Assembly (NCBI GenBank): GCA_965200945.1
Contig: OZ241749.1
Location: 5,208,001 to 5,272,000 of the forward strand
Length of the DNA stretch: 64,000 nt
Direction of reading: 5' to 3'
DNA from: JADCRZ01 sp965200945
GTDB taxonomy: Bacteria > Bacteroidota > Bacteroidia > Chitinophagales > Chitinophagaceae
In this document: positions 1 through 8,250 of the stretch, one piece after another
Numbering within the stretch: the first letter of the stretch is position 1
Layout of the letters: every line of letters begins with the position of its first letter
Made by a program: the position numbers and the translations under genes
Notes under the pieces: model-generated
Seen by the model: the letters and a program-made list of their open reading frames with translations, nothing else
Databases searched by the model: none
What the model was told of the DNA's origin: nothing

Positions 1-649
1 CAGCACCTGCAATGCCTGTGCAGAGCCCAATACCATGAACGCCACCATCGTGCAGGCAAATGAAGACGGAAGCAACATGGTCGTATATGCAAAGGGCTTG
101 CGCAACACCATCGGTTTTGGATGGCACCCTACCACAGGCGAAATGTGGGGCATGGACCATGGCATCGACTGGCTGGGCGACAACGACCAGCAGGAAGAGC
201 TGAACCAGATAAAGCAGAACGCCAGCTACGGCTGGCCTTATATCTACGGCAACGGGAAATACAATCCCCAGCCACGTCCCACAGGCGACACAACCTACCA
301 GCAACTGCTGAAGCTGAGCACGCTGCCTTCGCTGACCTACCAGGCCCATTCCGCACCCATGCAGATGGCTTTTTATACGGCTGCGAAGTTCCCTGCCGAA
401 TATAAAAACGATGCGTTCGTGGCCATGCGGGGTTCGTGGAACAGGAGCAGTCCGGTGGGCTACAAAGTGGTCCGCGTGCATTTCGAAAACGGCAAGCCCG
501 TACGGTTCGATGATTTTCTTACCGGGTTCCTGCTGAACAATAACAAATCGGAGTTTGGCCGGCCGGTAGGCGTGGCAGTCCATACCGACGGTTCACTGCT
601 GGTGTCCGACGATACCAACGGCGTGATCTATCGCGTGACGCACACATGA
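1..649 (+). CDS. PQQ-type sugar (sorbosone-like) dehydrogenase, C-terminal part
   Basis: The reading frame is open from the first base, so the gene starts upstream of the window; about 215 codons are visible. The fragment begins with a CNACAEP segment and contains GWPYIYG, GSWNRSSPVGY and a final NGVIYRV strand. These are typical of the six-bladed beta-propeller glucose/sorbosone dehydrogenases that oxidise sugars or aldehydes with PQQ in the periplasm. The substrate cannot be told from the fragment. A strong terminator follows within 40 bases, so this is the last gene of its transcript. The family is fairly clear; the name sorbosone dehydrogenase is only the commonest database label for such proteins. 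Confidence 0.8.
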   Translation, partial: STCNACAEPNTMNATIVQANEDGSNMVVYAKGLRNTIGFGWHPTTGEMWGMDHGIDWLGDNDQQEELNQIKQNASYGWPYIYGNGKYNPQPRPTGDTTYQQLLKLSTLPSLTYQAHSAPMQMAFYTAAKFPAEYKNDAFVAMRGSWNRSSPVGYKVVRVHFENGKPVRFDDFLTGFLLNNNKSEFGRPVGVAVHTDGSLLVSDDTNGVIYRVTHT

Positions 650-678
650 TCCGGAAGCACGGCAGAAAGAGACGTATA

Positions 679-715
679 AAAAGACGGCCGGCATTGCAAT
701 GCCGGCCGCTTTTTA
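679..715 (+). terminator. Rho-independent terminator
   Basis: A perfect 24-base palindrome at 685-708 (arms CGGCCGGCATTG and its complement) is followed by CTTTTTAT and preceded by AAAAAG. It lies 30 bases after the stop of the sugar dehydrogenase. Confidence 0.85.
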
Positions 716-1058
716 TGCGAACATGTCGCCGGTCGCTGGTCCGTTCCAATGTGCGTCAATATGGTCTGTCACGTATACATCACCTTTCATCGGCAGGTCT
801 ACCGGCCAGGTGTTCTGTCCTTTTTTACCCGCCTTCTTTCCTCTCGCATCTATCGCGCTCCATACATCAGGGCATATCTTCATGAAGCCAACTTTGCTTC
901 CGGCAATTTATCCGGTGCTGTTTTCAGGGGGTGCAATCTTTCCGGAATGCAAACCATGTCTATCAGCGATTTTATCGAAAAGTAACTTTCGTGAACATAT
1001 ATCATCTTTCCGGTCATTAAATATTCCGGCTATCTTGCAATATCATAAATATGCTGCC
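716..1058. other. Intergenic gap, no gene recognised
   Basis: Reading frames run through this gap on the plus strand, including one that joins the downstream dioxygenase frame, but the translation before the Met at 1059 resembles no protein and is rich in Ser, Pro and Phe. It probably holds only the promoter of the dioxygenase gene; I found no convincing consensus promoter. Confidence 0.4.
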
Positions 1059-1880
1059 ATGTATACTACGACCCTGCCTTCCCTGCACGACGCCATCCGC
1101 ATCGATCCGGAACAGATCGAATCTTTTCGCCGCAACGGACACGCCCTGATCAGGGGGGTGCTGCGCCCCGATGAAGTACCGGTGTACCAGGATGTGATCA
1201 ACCGCGCTGCATACCAGTACAACACGGAGAAACGGGCGCTGCAGGAGCGCGACACCTATGGAAAGGCCTTTTTGCAGATCATGAATTTGTGGGAAGTGGA
1301 TGAAGACGTGAAGAAGTTCACGCTCGCCAGACGCTTTGGCCAGATCGCCGCCGACCTGCTGGGAGTCGGTAATGTGCGCATCTACCACGACCAGGCTTTG
1401 TACAAGGAGTCGGGCGGCGGGCATACACCCTGGCATCAGGACCAGTACTACTGGCCCCTCAGCACCAACAACACCGTCACCATGTGGATGCCGCTGATCG
1501 ATATCGATGAAGACATGGGCATGCTCACGTTTGCCTCCGGCTCGCAACAGGCAGGCTTTGTAGAGAACATCGCCATCAGCGACGAATCGGACGCCCTGCT
1601 GGAAAAATTCGTACAGGAAAAAGGACTCGGGATCAGTCGCGCCAAAACCATGCAGGCCGGCGACGCCACCTGGCACTACGGCTGGACGTTGCATACCGCT
1701 CCCGGCAATCAATCCACCACCACCCGCGAAGTGATGACGATCATCTATTTCGCCGACGGGGCTACCATCACCGATCCCCAAAACAAACACCAGGAAGCCG
1801 ACCGCAACCGCTGGCTCGGCAGCCTGCAACCCGGCCAGAAAGCAGCCTCCGCGCTGAACCCGCTGGTATTACCCGGTTGA
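1059..1880 (+). CDS. Phytanoyl-CoA dioxygenase (PhyH) family protein
   Basis: A 273-residue protein of the PhyH type, Fe(II)- and 2-oxoglutarate-dependent oxygenases with a double-stranded beta-helix. The iron-binding set is visible: His126-Gln-Asp128 in HTPWHQDQYYW, the distal His212 in WTLHTAP, and Arg223 as the likely 2-oxoglutarate carboxylate anchor. The start at 1059 was chosen because the matching region begins right there (MYTTTLPSLHDAIRI) and the frame upstream looks non-coding. There is no signal peptide, so it is cytoplasmic. The substrate is unknown; in Bacteroidota such genes often sit beside sugar loci, and here it stands between a sugar dehydrogenase and two glycosidases. A separate role from its neighbours is possible. 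Confidence 0.85.
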   Translation: MYTTTLPSLHDAIRIDPEQIESFRRNGHALIRGVLRPDEVPVYQDVINRAAYQYNTEKRALQERDTYGKAFLQIMNLWEVDEDVKKFTLARRFGQIAADLLGVGNVRIYHDQALYKESGGGHTPWHQDQYYWPLSTNNTVTMWMPLIDIDEDMGMLTFASGSQQAGFVENIAISDESDALLEKFVQEKGLGISRAKTMQAGDATWHYGWTLHTAPGNQSTTTREVMTIIYFADGATITDPQNKHQEADRNRWLGSLQPGQKAASALNPLVLPG

Positions 1881-1928
1881 ACTTATTTTGCTTTCAACGG
1901 TTTTCTGAAATCCTTATTGGTAAGTACG

Positions 1929-3005
1929 ATGAAGAAAAAGGTTCTTGCCTGGTCTGCATTTTTGGTTTTCGCGCTCACCGGTTCAATCACGGCGCAGGAT
2001 ACTACCCTGCGCTGGCCGCAGCAGAAAGCCCGGGACTGGTATGCTGAACAACCCTGGCCCTGCGGCTTTAATTACATACCCGCTTACGCCATCAACTATA
2101 CGGCGATGTGGGATAAAACAACGTTCGACCCCAAAGCCATCGACAGGGAATTGTCGCTTGCAGAGGCCTTGGGCATGAATGTTCTCCGCGCCGTATTGCA
2201 GTACGCCGTGTATGCCGATGATCCGGCTTATTTTTTACGCACACTCGATACTTTCATGGGCATCTGTGCCAGGCATAAGATCAGGTTCGTACCGGCGCTT
2301 TTTGACGATTGCGTGTTCGGGATCACGTTTGAACCCAAAGTGGGCAAACAACAGGAGCCGCTGAAAGGATGGTATGCGTGGGACTGGTCGCCCAGCCCGG
2401 GGCATAGCATGGTGGTGGATGAAAGCACGCACCCGAAGCTGGAGCGTTATGTGACGGCCGTAATGATGCGGTTCAGGAATGATCCACGCATACTTTTCTG
2501 GGATCTGTACAACGAGCCCACCAACGGCGGGCTCGGCACGGCGAGTTTTCCATTGCTGAAGAAAGTGATCGCATGGGCACGCAAAGTGAACCCGGCACAA
2601 CCTGTCAGTGTTGACGTATGGAATAATAACCAGCGGCTGAATGATATTGTACTAGCCGGTTCCGATATCATTTCTTTTCATAATTATGGTAACAGGGAAT
2701 CATTGCAGCGGCAGATCGATGAACTGAAAAGATACAACCGCCCCGTCATTTGTACCGAATGGATGAACCGTCCCAACCGCTCCGTGATCGCAGATAACCT
2801 GCCCGTTTTTTACCAGGAGAAAGTAGGCTGCATGTTGTGGGGACTGGTGAACGGAAAAACACAGACTGACCTCCCCTGGGGGCACCGGCCCGGAGATCCG
2901 CTGTCGCCGGTGTGGCAGCATGACCTGTACAGACCCGATTTCTCTCCTTACCACCAGCCGGAGATCGACAGCATAAGAATGTACACGGCCAAGGCCTTAC
3001 GCTGA
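1929..3005 (+). CDS. Secreted clan GH-A (GH5/GH2-like) glycoside hydrolase
   Basis: A 358-residue exported protein with a signal peptide ending near residue 23 (MKKKVLAWSAFLVFALTGSITAQ region). A TIM-barrel glycosidase of clan GH-A is indicated by the acid/base motif DLYNEP (Glu196) and the nucleophile motif CTEWMNR (Glu277), spaced as in GH5 and related cellulase-like enzymes. The aromatic motif FHNYG lies between them. The start at 1929 (ATG) is preferred over a TTG 12 bases upstream because it opens the signal peptide. The GH97 gene follows 69 bases later, suggesting joint use on one glycan. Substrate specificity cannot be read from the sequence. Confidence 0.75.
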   Translation: MKKKVLAWSAFLVFALTGSITAQDTTLRWPQQKARDWYAEQPWPCGFNYIPAYAINYTAMWDKTTFDPKAIDRELSLAEALGMNVLRAVLQYAVYADDPAYFLRTLDTFMGICARHKIRFVPALFDDCVFGITFEPKVGKQQEPLKGWYAWDWSPSPGHSMVVDESTHPKLERYVTAVMMRFRNDPRILFWDLYNEPTNGGLGTASFPLLKKVIAWARKVNPAQPVSVDVWNNNQRLNDIVLAGSDIISFHNYGNRESLQRQIDELKRYNRPVICTEWMNRPNRSVIADNLPVFYQEKVGCMLWGLVNGKTQTDLPWGHRPGDPLSPVWQHDLYRPDFSPYHQPEIDSIRMYTAKALR

Positions 3006-3074
3006 AACGCAGTGGTCATTATACAGGCGAGTCGCTCTGCAAAATATGAGATATCTTCCATTACAACCATTTTT

Positions 3075-5057
3075 ATGAAATATCTTACCAGGCTTTTAGC
3101 CCTGCTCATGCTCATGCCTGTGCTGCATCTCCGTGCACAAAAAACTATCCGCATTACTTCACCCGGCGATCAGCTGGTTTGCATGTTCCGGCTGGAGAAT
3201 AAAACGGCTACTTACCGCATAACCTATAAAGGAAAAACGCTGGTTGATTATTCCGAGGTCGGTCTGCGCTTTACGGATGCCGATCTTCTGCACAACCTGC
3301 GGTTGGGAAAACCTGTTTTCCGTGACACAACGGAAGACTATGAACTGGTGGTGGGTAAAGTGAAGAAGGTGCATACCAGGTACCGCGAAGTTGCCATCCC
3401 GCTCGAGCAGGAGGTGTCTCCCCACAAAAAGTTCAATTTCATTATCCGGGCTTTTGATGACGGCATCGCGTTCCGCTATGTATTTCCTGCGCAAAAAAAC
3501 TGGTCTTCCTTTACGCTGCTCGACGAAAATACCTGTTTCCGGCTGTCTGGTAACCCCCTAGTACATGCGCTTTTATTTTCCGGTTACACTTCTTCCCATG
3601 AAGGGATCTACCGCACCATGCCCCTCAGCGAGGTAAGGGAAGATACTTTGCTCGATATGCCGGCCCTGTTTGAGTTTCCCGGTGCGTATATGGCCATTAC
3701 CGAGGCCTCGCTGCTGGATTATGCCGGCATGTATCTGTCGAGGCACAGCGGTGTGCTGTGCAGCCGGCTGTCGCCCTGGCCGCACGAGCCGGAGATAAAA
3801 GTGAAGGCCGTGCTGCCGCACAGAAGTCCCTGGCGCGTATTGCTGATCAGTGACCGGGTAGGGGCGCTCCTGGAAAGCAATATCATAACCACACTCAATG
3901 AACCCTGTGCGATAAAGGATGTAAGCTGGATAAAGCCCGGTAAAACTACTTTCCCCTGGTGGAACGGGAACGTAGTGCCCGATACCCTCAATGCACCGGG
4001 CAACAATTTCGTGACGGCACAGCATTATATCGATTTCTGCGCGAGAAACCAGCTCGAATACCATTCTGTGGTAGAATACGGACTGCATCAGTGGTACGTG
4101 GATGACGGCATCGGATTCCAGCCGGGGCCGCATTCAGACGTAACCACGCCCGTGCCCGGGCTCGATATGCAACGGATCTGCGATTATGCCCGTGCGAAAG
4201 GGGTGGGCATCCGGGTATGGGTACACTGGGCGGCCCTGTATCCCAGGCTCGACACCGCATTCACGCTGTTTGAAAAATGGGGCATTAAAGGGATGATGGT
4301 CGATTTTATGGATCGCGACGACCAGCAAATGGTGAACATCCAGACGGAGATCCTGCAAAAAGCAGCTGCGCATCACCTGCACATACAGTTTCACGGAGCC
4401 TATAAACCCACGGGCCTGAATAGAACATATCCCAACGAATTCACGCGGGAAGGAACAAGAAACTATGAGGTAGACAAATGGGAACCGCATGGTCTTTCTC
4501 CGGATGACGACGTAAACATACCATTTACCCGTATGCTCGCCGGTTCCACCGATTATCATCTCGGGGGCTTCCGGGCAGTGCAGCCCGATTCCTTCATCAC
4601 GCAGTATACCCGGCCGCTGGTGCTGGGTACCCGCTGCCACATGCTGGCCATGTATGCAGTGCTGGAGAACTACCTGCAAATGGTATGCGACTATCCGGCC
4701 GCATACGAAGGACAGCCTGGCTTTGAGTTCATCAGGCAGGTGCCAACCACCTGGGATGAAATAAAAGTGCTGGATGCGCAGCCAGGCAGATACATCGTGG
4801 TGGCAAGAAGAAAGAACAGGGACTGGTACGTCGGCATGATCAACAACCACGAAGCCAGGGAAATCAGGATCCCGCTCGGATTTTTGGCTGCCGGACAATA
4901 CCACACCGAGATTTACAAAGATGCCCCTGATGTTGCCTCAGATCCCGATCACCTTGTCAAGGAATCTGTAAACCTGACCAGGAAAGACGTGATTACAATT
5001 GAGGTAAGCAGTGGCGGAGGGGCAGTGATGGTGTTGAAGAACAAAGGCGGACCATGA
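3075..5057 (+). CDS. Glycoside hydrolase family 97 (alpha-glycosidase)
   Basis: A 660-residue secreted enzyme, the usual length for GH97 (SusB-like). A signal peptide covers about residues 1-23. The N-terminal beta-sandwich (about 25-285) is followed by the barrel with WVDDG, the conserved VDFMDRDDQ at about 409-417, and PNEFTREG. GH97 contains inverting glucosidases and retaining galactosidases; the retaining type uses an Asp nucleophile at the end of this strand. Asp410 in VDF fits that position, so I infer a retaining, alpha-galactosidase-like mechanism, without proof. The Met at 3075 starts the signal peptide; an in-frame extension upstream lacks coding character. A strong terminator follows. 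Confidence 0.85.
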   Translation: MKYLTRLLALLMLMPVLHLRAQKTIRITSPGDQLVCMFRLENKTATYRITYKGKTLVDYSEVGLRFTDADLLHNLRLGKPVFRDTTEDYELVVGKVKKVHTRYREVAIPLEQEVSPHKKFNFIIRAFDDGIAFRYVFPAQKNWSSFTLLDENTCFRLSGNPLVHALLFSGYTSSHEGIYRTMPLSEVREDTLLDMPALFEFPGAYMAITEASLLDYAGMYLSRHSGVLCSRLSPWPHEPEIKVKAVLPHRSPWRVLLISDRVGALLESNIITTLNEPCAIKDVSWIKPGKTTFPWWNGNVVPDTLNAPGNNFVTAQHYIDFCARNQLEYHSVVEYGLHQWYVDDGIGFQPGPHSDVTTPVPGLDMQRICDYARAKGVGIRVWVHWAALYPRLDTAFTLFEKWGIKGMMVDFMDRDDQQMVNIQTEILQKAAAHHLHIQFHGAYKPTGLNRTYPNEFTREGTRNYEVDKWEPHGLSPDDDVNIPFTRMLAGSTDYHLGGFRAVQPDSFITQYTRPLVLGTRCHMLAMYAVLENYLQMVCDYPAAYEGQPGFEFIRQVPTTWDEIKVLDAQPGRYIVVARRKNRDWYVGMINNHEAREIRIPLGFLAAGQYHTEIYKDAPDVASDPDHLVKESVNLTRKDVITIEVSSGGGAVMVLKNKGGP

Positions 5058-5090
5058 ATCGCGGTTTAAACGAATCAAACTTCACCTTTT

Positions 5091-5133
5091 GCTTACGGCG
5101 CTGATTCATCAGCGCCGTAAGCAAAACTATTTT
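5091..5133. terminator. Bidirectional-looking terminator hairpin
   Basis: A perfect 14-bp stem (GCTTACGGCGCTGA and its complement) with loop TTCA spans 5091-5122. On the plus strand it is followed by AAAACTATTTTTT; on the minus strand a T-run also follows. It ends the GH97 transcript. Confidence 0.8.
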
Positions 5134-5147
5134 TTATAAAATTTATT

Positions 5148-5161
5148 TGCAACCGATTGCA
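5148..5161. promoter_or_regulatory. LacI-family-like operator, overlapping a promoter
   Basis: TGCAACCGATTGCA is a near-perfect palindrome centred on CG, the hallmark of LacI-type sugar repressor sites. A possible -33 TTG (5157-5159) lies inside it, followed after about 19 bases by TACATTTA at 5179-5186, a partial match to the Bacteroidota -7 element TAnnTTTG. Repression by steric block is inferred. No LacI-family regulator gene is present in the window. Confidence 0.4.
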
Positions 5162-5594
5162 GTAATTGAAATCTTCCCTACATTTATCTCCGCAACAGCT
5201 GATTGCCCGAATCCAATTCCTTTCTCTCCAGATCATCTTTAATAATGATTGCCAAAAACTGCATGTCTTATGAATCAGAAAGATTCCGCTGCACCTGTAC
5301 ATTCTCCGAATGTGCGTCCCTGCCTGCTTTCACTGGTCTCAAGCCTTTTTATTTCACCTGTTCCCATCTACTTGCTGCACAGTCCGGGCAGCCAGCCTCA
5401 TCGAGCACCTGTCTGCAGGCGCGGTGAACATCCGGGTTGAAAGGAACGATTTTCATGATGCGATCCTGCAAATCGGCCTCCAGGCCTGCCTGTAGAGTGA
5501 GATCTTCTTAAAAGGCTGATGATAAATAAATTAAAAGTAGATCATCGGTAACTTTCACCCTTGTGAAAATGCAGTTCCATTGCAAAGGGTAAAA

Positions 5595-5608
5595 TGTAAC
5601 CGATTGAA
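5595..5608. promoter_or_regulatory. Second, weaker LacI-like site
   Basis: TGTAACCGATTGAA shares the core AACCGATTG with the site at 5148-5161, 447 bases upstream. The pair could allow looping, or could be chance; the outer bases of this copy are less symmetric. Confidence 0.3.
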
Positions 5609-5772
5609 AAATTTTGTTTGTCCTGACCCCCGGGATCTTGTTTATTGTTCCGCAGACCGTTCGCATCCCCCAACCCATCCGTCGGCGCGCTCTTCCGGTT
5701 ATGCACAGTATCTACCCACATACTTAACTTTTATCGGGATCACTTCAACGAACCTTTTTTATTAACCACTAA

Positions 5773-8070
5773 ATGAAAAAAATGAGAACAAAAATTACAA
5801 TTGCGGTTTTTCTCCTGGGCTTTATCTGCCCTGGATTGCTTGCCCAGCTGCCGCTGGTTTACCGGGCCGAAAATACCGGCTCTTCCTGCACGGCGCCCCC
5901 CCTGCTTCCACTCAGCCAGCTGCCCGTGATCCAGCCCCTGCCCGATCCCTTCCTGTGGGCCAACGGGAACGGCCGCACCACCAGCTTCAGCGACTGGGAA
6001 TGCCGGCGCAATGAAATAAAAGCACAGATAGAAAATTATGAGATCGGCACCAAACCTCCGCGGCCCGATTCCATCACGGCTGTCTTCATCCCTACAACAG
6101 GCGCTGCCACTACACCCGATACGCTCCGGGTCTTTGTTACCAAAAATGGCAAAACCCTTACCCTGACCTCCCAGGTATACCGCCCCACTGGGAGTGGTCC
6201 CTATGCTGCAGTGATCGGGATGAACAGTCCGTCGGGCAGCGTTCCGGCAACCGTGTTCACCGGCCGCAACATCGCCCGCATCACCTTCAACCACAACAAC
6301 GTAACCACCTATGGCAACCCGCAGCTTACCGATCCGTACTACCAGCTTTATCCCGACCAGAACCTGGTGAATGCCGGGCAATACAGTGCCTGGTCATGGG
6401 GCGTCAGCCGCATCATCGACGGACTGGAACTGGTGCAGGGAAGCCTGCCGGTTGATCTGAACCATATAGGCGTCACCGGATGCTCGTACGCGGGCAAGAT
6501 GGCCCTGTTTGCAGGCGCCTTCGATGAGCGCATCGCGCTCACCATTGCCCAGGAATCGGGCGGGGGCGGCGCTCCGGCCTGGCGTGTATCGCATAACATC
6601 GAACCCAACGGCAGCGTGGAAAAGATCGATAACACCGACTATACCTGGTTTCGCGACAGCATGAGACTGTTTGCCGCCGACAATGTATACAAGCTCCCGG
6701 AAGACCACCATGAACTGATGGCGATGATAGCGCCCCGGGCCCTGCTGATGACCGGCAACACCGATTTTACCTGGCTTTCCAACAAGGCCGCCTATGTGTC
6801 TGCCCGGGCTACGAAGGAAGTGTACAAGACCTTCGGCATTTCAGACAGGTTCGGCTTTTACATCGATGGCGGACACAACCATTGTGCCGTGCCTGATACC
6901 CAGGTGCCTGCGATGCAGGCATTTGTAGACAAGTTTTTGGCGGGAAATACAGCCGTGAACACAGATACTATTACCGTGAACCCTTTCCCTCAGCTCGACT
7001 ACCAGCGCTGGTACCAGTGGTGGGGAACCGGCAACCCTGTTCTGCCCGTCGCGCCTCCGGAACCACTGGGCAAAAGGATCTGGCTCGAAGCGGAATGCGG
7101 GATCGTAGGAGCCAGCTGGGATAAGCTGGCTGATACTGCTGCCTCTGCCGGAACTTATGTGGTCGTTAAAAGCGGCCTGAACAGCACCGCCACCGCGCCG
7201 GCAGGTGCCGACGGAAGTGTGGTGTTCTCCTTCAACATCGACAGCGCGGCCACCTACAATTTCAATGCACGCCTGAACTGTCCGACCGCCGATGACGACA
7301 GCTACTGGATCAAGATCGACAACGGTACTTTCGCTACCGTGAACGGACTGGGTACCACCGGCTGGCAATGGCTGAAACTGGTGAGCGGCGCCCTTACGGT
7401 GGGCCCGCACACATTTACCGTGGCATACCGTGAAGACGGGGCCAAGTTCGACAAGCTGCTTATCACCACGTCGAACGCCATGTTTACCGACAAAGGCGAC
7501 GACGCTTCCAACTGCGGCGTGAACGCGCCGTTGCCCCTGAGCCTCATGAGCTACCAGGCGGCACTCCGGCCCGCCGGCGAAGTCATCCTGCGCTGGAGCA
7601 CCGGCCAGGAACTGAACAACAAACAGTACCGGGTAGAAAGAAGCCAGGACGGGCGCGTGTTTACAACGATCGCTACCCTCGCCGGAAGAGGCACCTTCAA
7701 CGGAAACTCGGAGTACACCTACACCGATCCGAAGCCTTTCAAAGGGATGAACTATTACCGCCTCGTGCAGGAAGACCTCGACGGACGCGAATCCATCCTC
7801 GGCATCAGGGCCATCAATGTGGTGCCCGGCAAAACATCCATCCAGGTATATCCCAACCCGGCCCATGCAGAGCTGAACATCGATCTGGGCACCAATGAAT
7901 CTGCCCTCAAGCCCGTGAGGATCTACAACTATTCGGGCAAGATCGTTTTCAACAAGATGCTGCCGGTGAAGAACGGGCTGATCAAACTCACACTCGACCA
8001 GCATCCCGGCGCCGGCATGTACCTGGTGAGGATCGGTGATACAGATCAGGTCAGCGTGATGCTGCAGTAA
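5773..8070 (+). CDS. Multidomain CE15-type glucuronoyl esterase with CBM and T9SS-type C-terminal domain
   Basis: A 765-residue secreted protein. After a signal peptide (to about residue 25) comes an alpha/beta-hydrolase of the glucuronoyl esterase type (about 30-390): nucleophile Ser238 in GCSYAGK, a conserved Glu in AQESGGGG, and the catalytic His in GGHNHCAVP (His368 or His370). CE15 enzymes cleave the ester between lignin alcohols and glucuronoxylan. Residues 436-565 (starting IWLEAECG, ending near KLLITTSN) look like a CBM6/35-type sugar-binding module. Residues 590-765 form a beta-sandwich ending in a VYPNP type IX secretion sorting domain, so the protein probably leaves the cell or is anchored on its surface. 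The usual GCSRxGK motif reads GCSYAGK here. It is followed by its own terminator, so it is probably monocistronic. Confidence 0.8.
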   Translation: MKKMRTKITIAVFLLGFICPGLLAQLPLVYRAENTGSSCTAPPLLPLSQLPVIQPLPDPFLWANGNGRTTSFSDWECRRNEIKAQIENYEIGTKPPRPDSITAVFIPTTGAATTPDTLRVFVTKNGKTLTLTSQVYRPTGSGPYAAVIGMNSPSGSVPATVFTGRNIARITFNHNNVTTYGNPQLTDPYYQLYPDQNLVNAGQYSAWSWGVSRIIDGLELVQGSLPVDLNHIGVTGCSYAGKMALFAGAFDERIALTIAQESGGGGAPAWRVSHNIEPNGSVEKIDNTDYTWFRDSMRLFAADNVYKLPEDHHELMAMIAPRALLMTGNTDFTWLSNKAAYVSARATKEVYKTFGISDRFGFYIDGGHNHCAVPDTQVPAMQAFVDKFLAGNTAVNTDTITVNPFPQLDYQRWYQWWGTGNPVLPVAPPEPLGKRIWLEAECGIVGASWDKLADTAASAGTYVVVKSGLNSTATAPAGADGSVVFSFNIDSAATYNFNARLNCPTADDDSYWIKIDNGTFATVNGLGTTGWQWLKLVSGALTVGPHTFTVAYREDGAKFDKLLITTSNAMFTDKGDDASNCGVNAPLPLSLMSYQAALRPAGEVILRWSTGQELNNKQYRVERSQDGRVFTTIATLAGRGTFNGNSEYTYTDPKPFKGMNYYRLVQEDLDGRESILGIRAINVVPGKTSIQVYPNPAHAELNIDLGTNESALKPVRIYNYSGKIVFNKMLPVKNGLIKLTLDQHPGAGMYLVRIGDTDQVSVMLQ

Positions 8071-8122
8071 ATGCTGCCTCGTCGAAGAAGAGGGATCTTA
8101 TTGCAATCAGCATAGAAGACAG

Positions 8123-8178
8123 CAGAACGGTCTGCAATATACAAACACCACTTGTATACTGCAGACTGTTCTGTTTTT
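8123..8178 (+). terminator. Rho-independent terminator after the esterase gene
   Basis: A long imperfect stem (about 22 bp; left arm 8123-8144, right arm 8152-8173, loop of 7) is followed directly by TTTTT. Confidence 0.75.
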
Positions 8179-8250
8179 ATGATCCCTGGTCCCGCACGCA
8201 TCCATCCGGATTTCGCGTATATTGTTGCCACAAAAATGACTGTATCTCTT

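Larger units (their letters stand above)
5134..5772. promoter_or_regulatory. Long regulatory gap before the CE15 esterase gene
   Basis: About 640 bases without a credible gene. Short open frames exist but give Ser/Pro/Cys-rich translations like random sequence. Two copies of the core AACCGATTG occur at 5151-5159 and 5598-5606, described separately. The length and the paired sites suggest a control region for the downstream esterase gene, or the remains of a lost gene. Confidence 0.4.
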
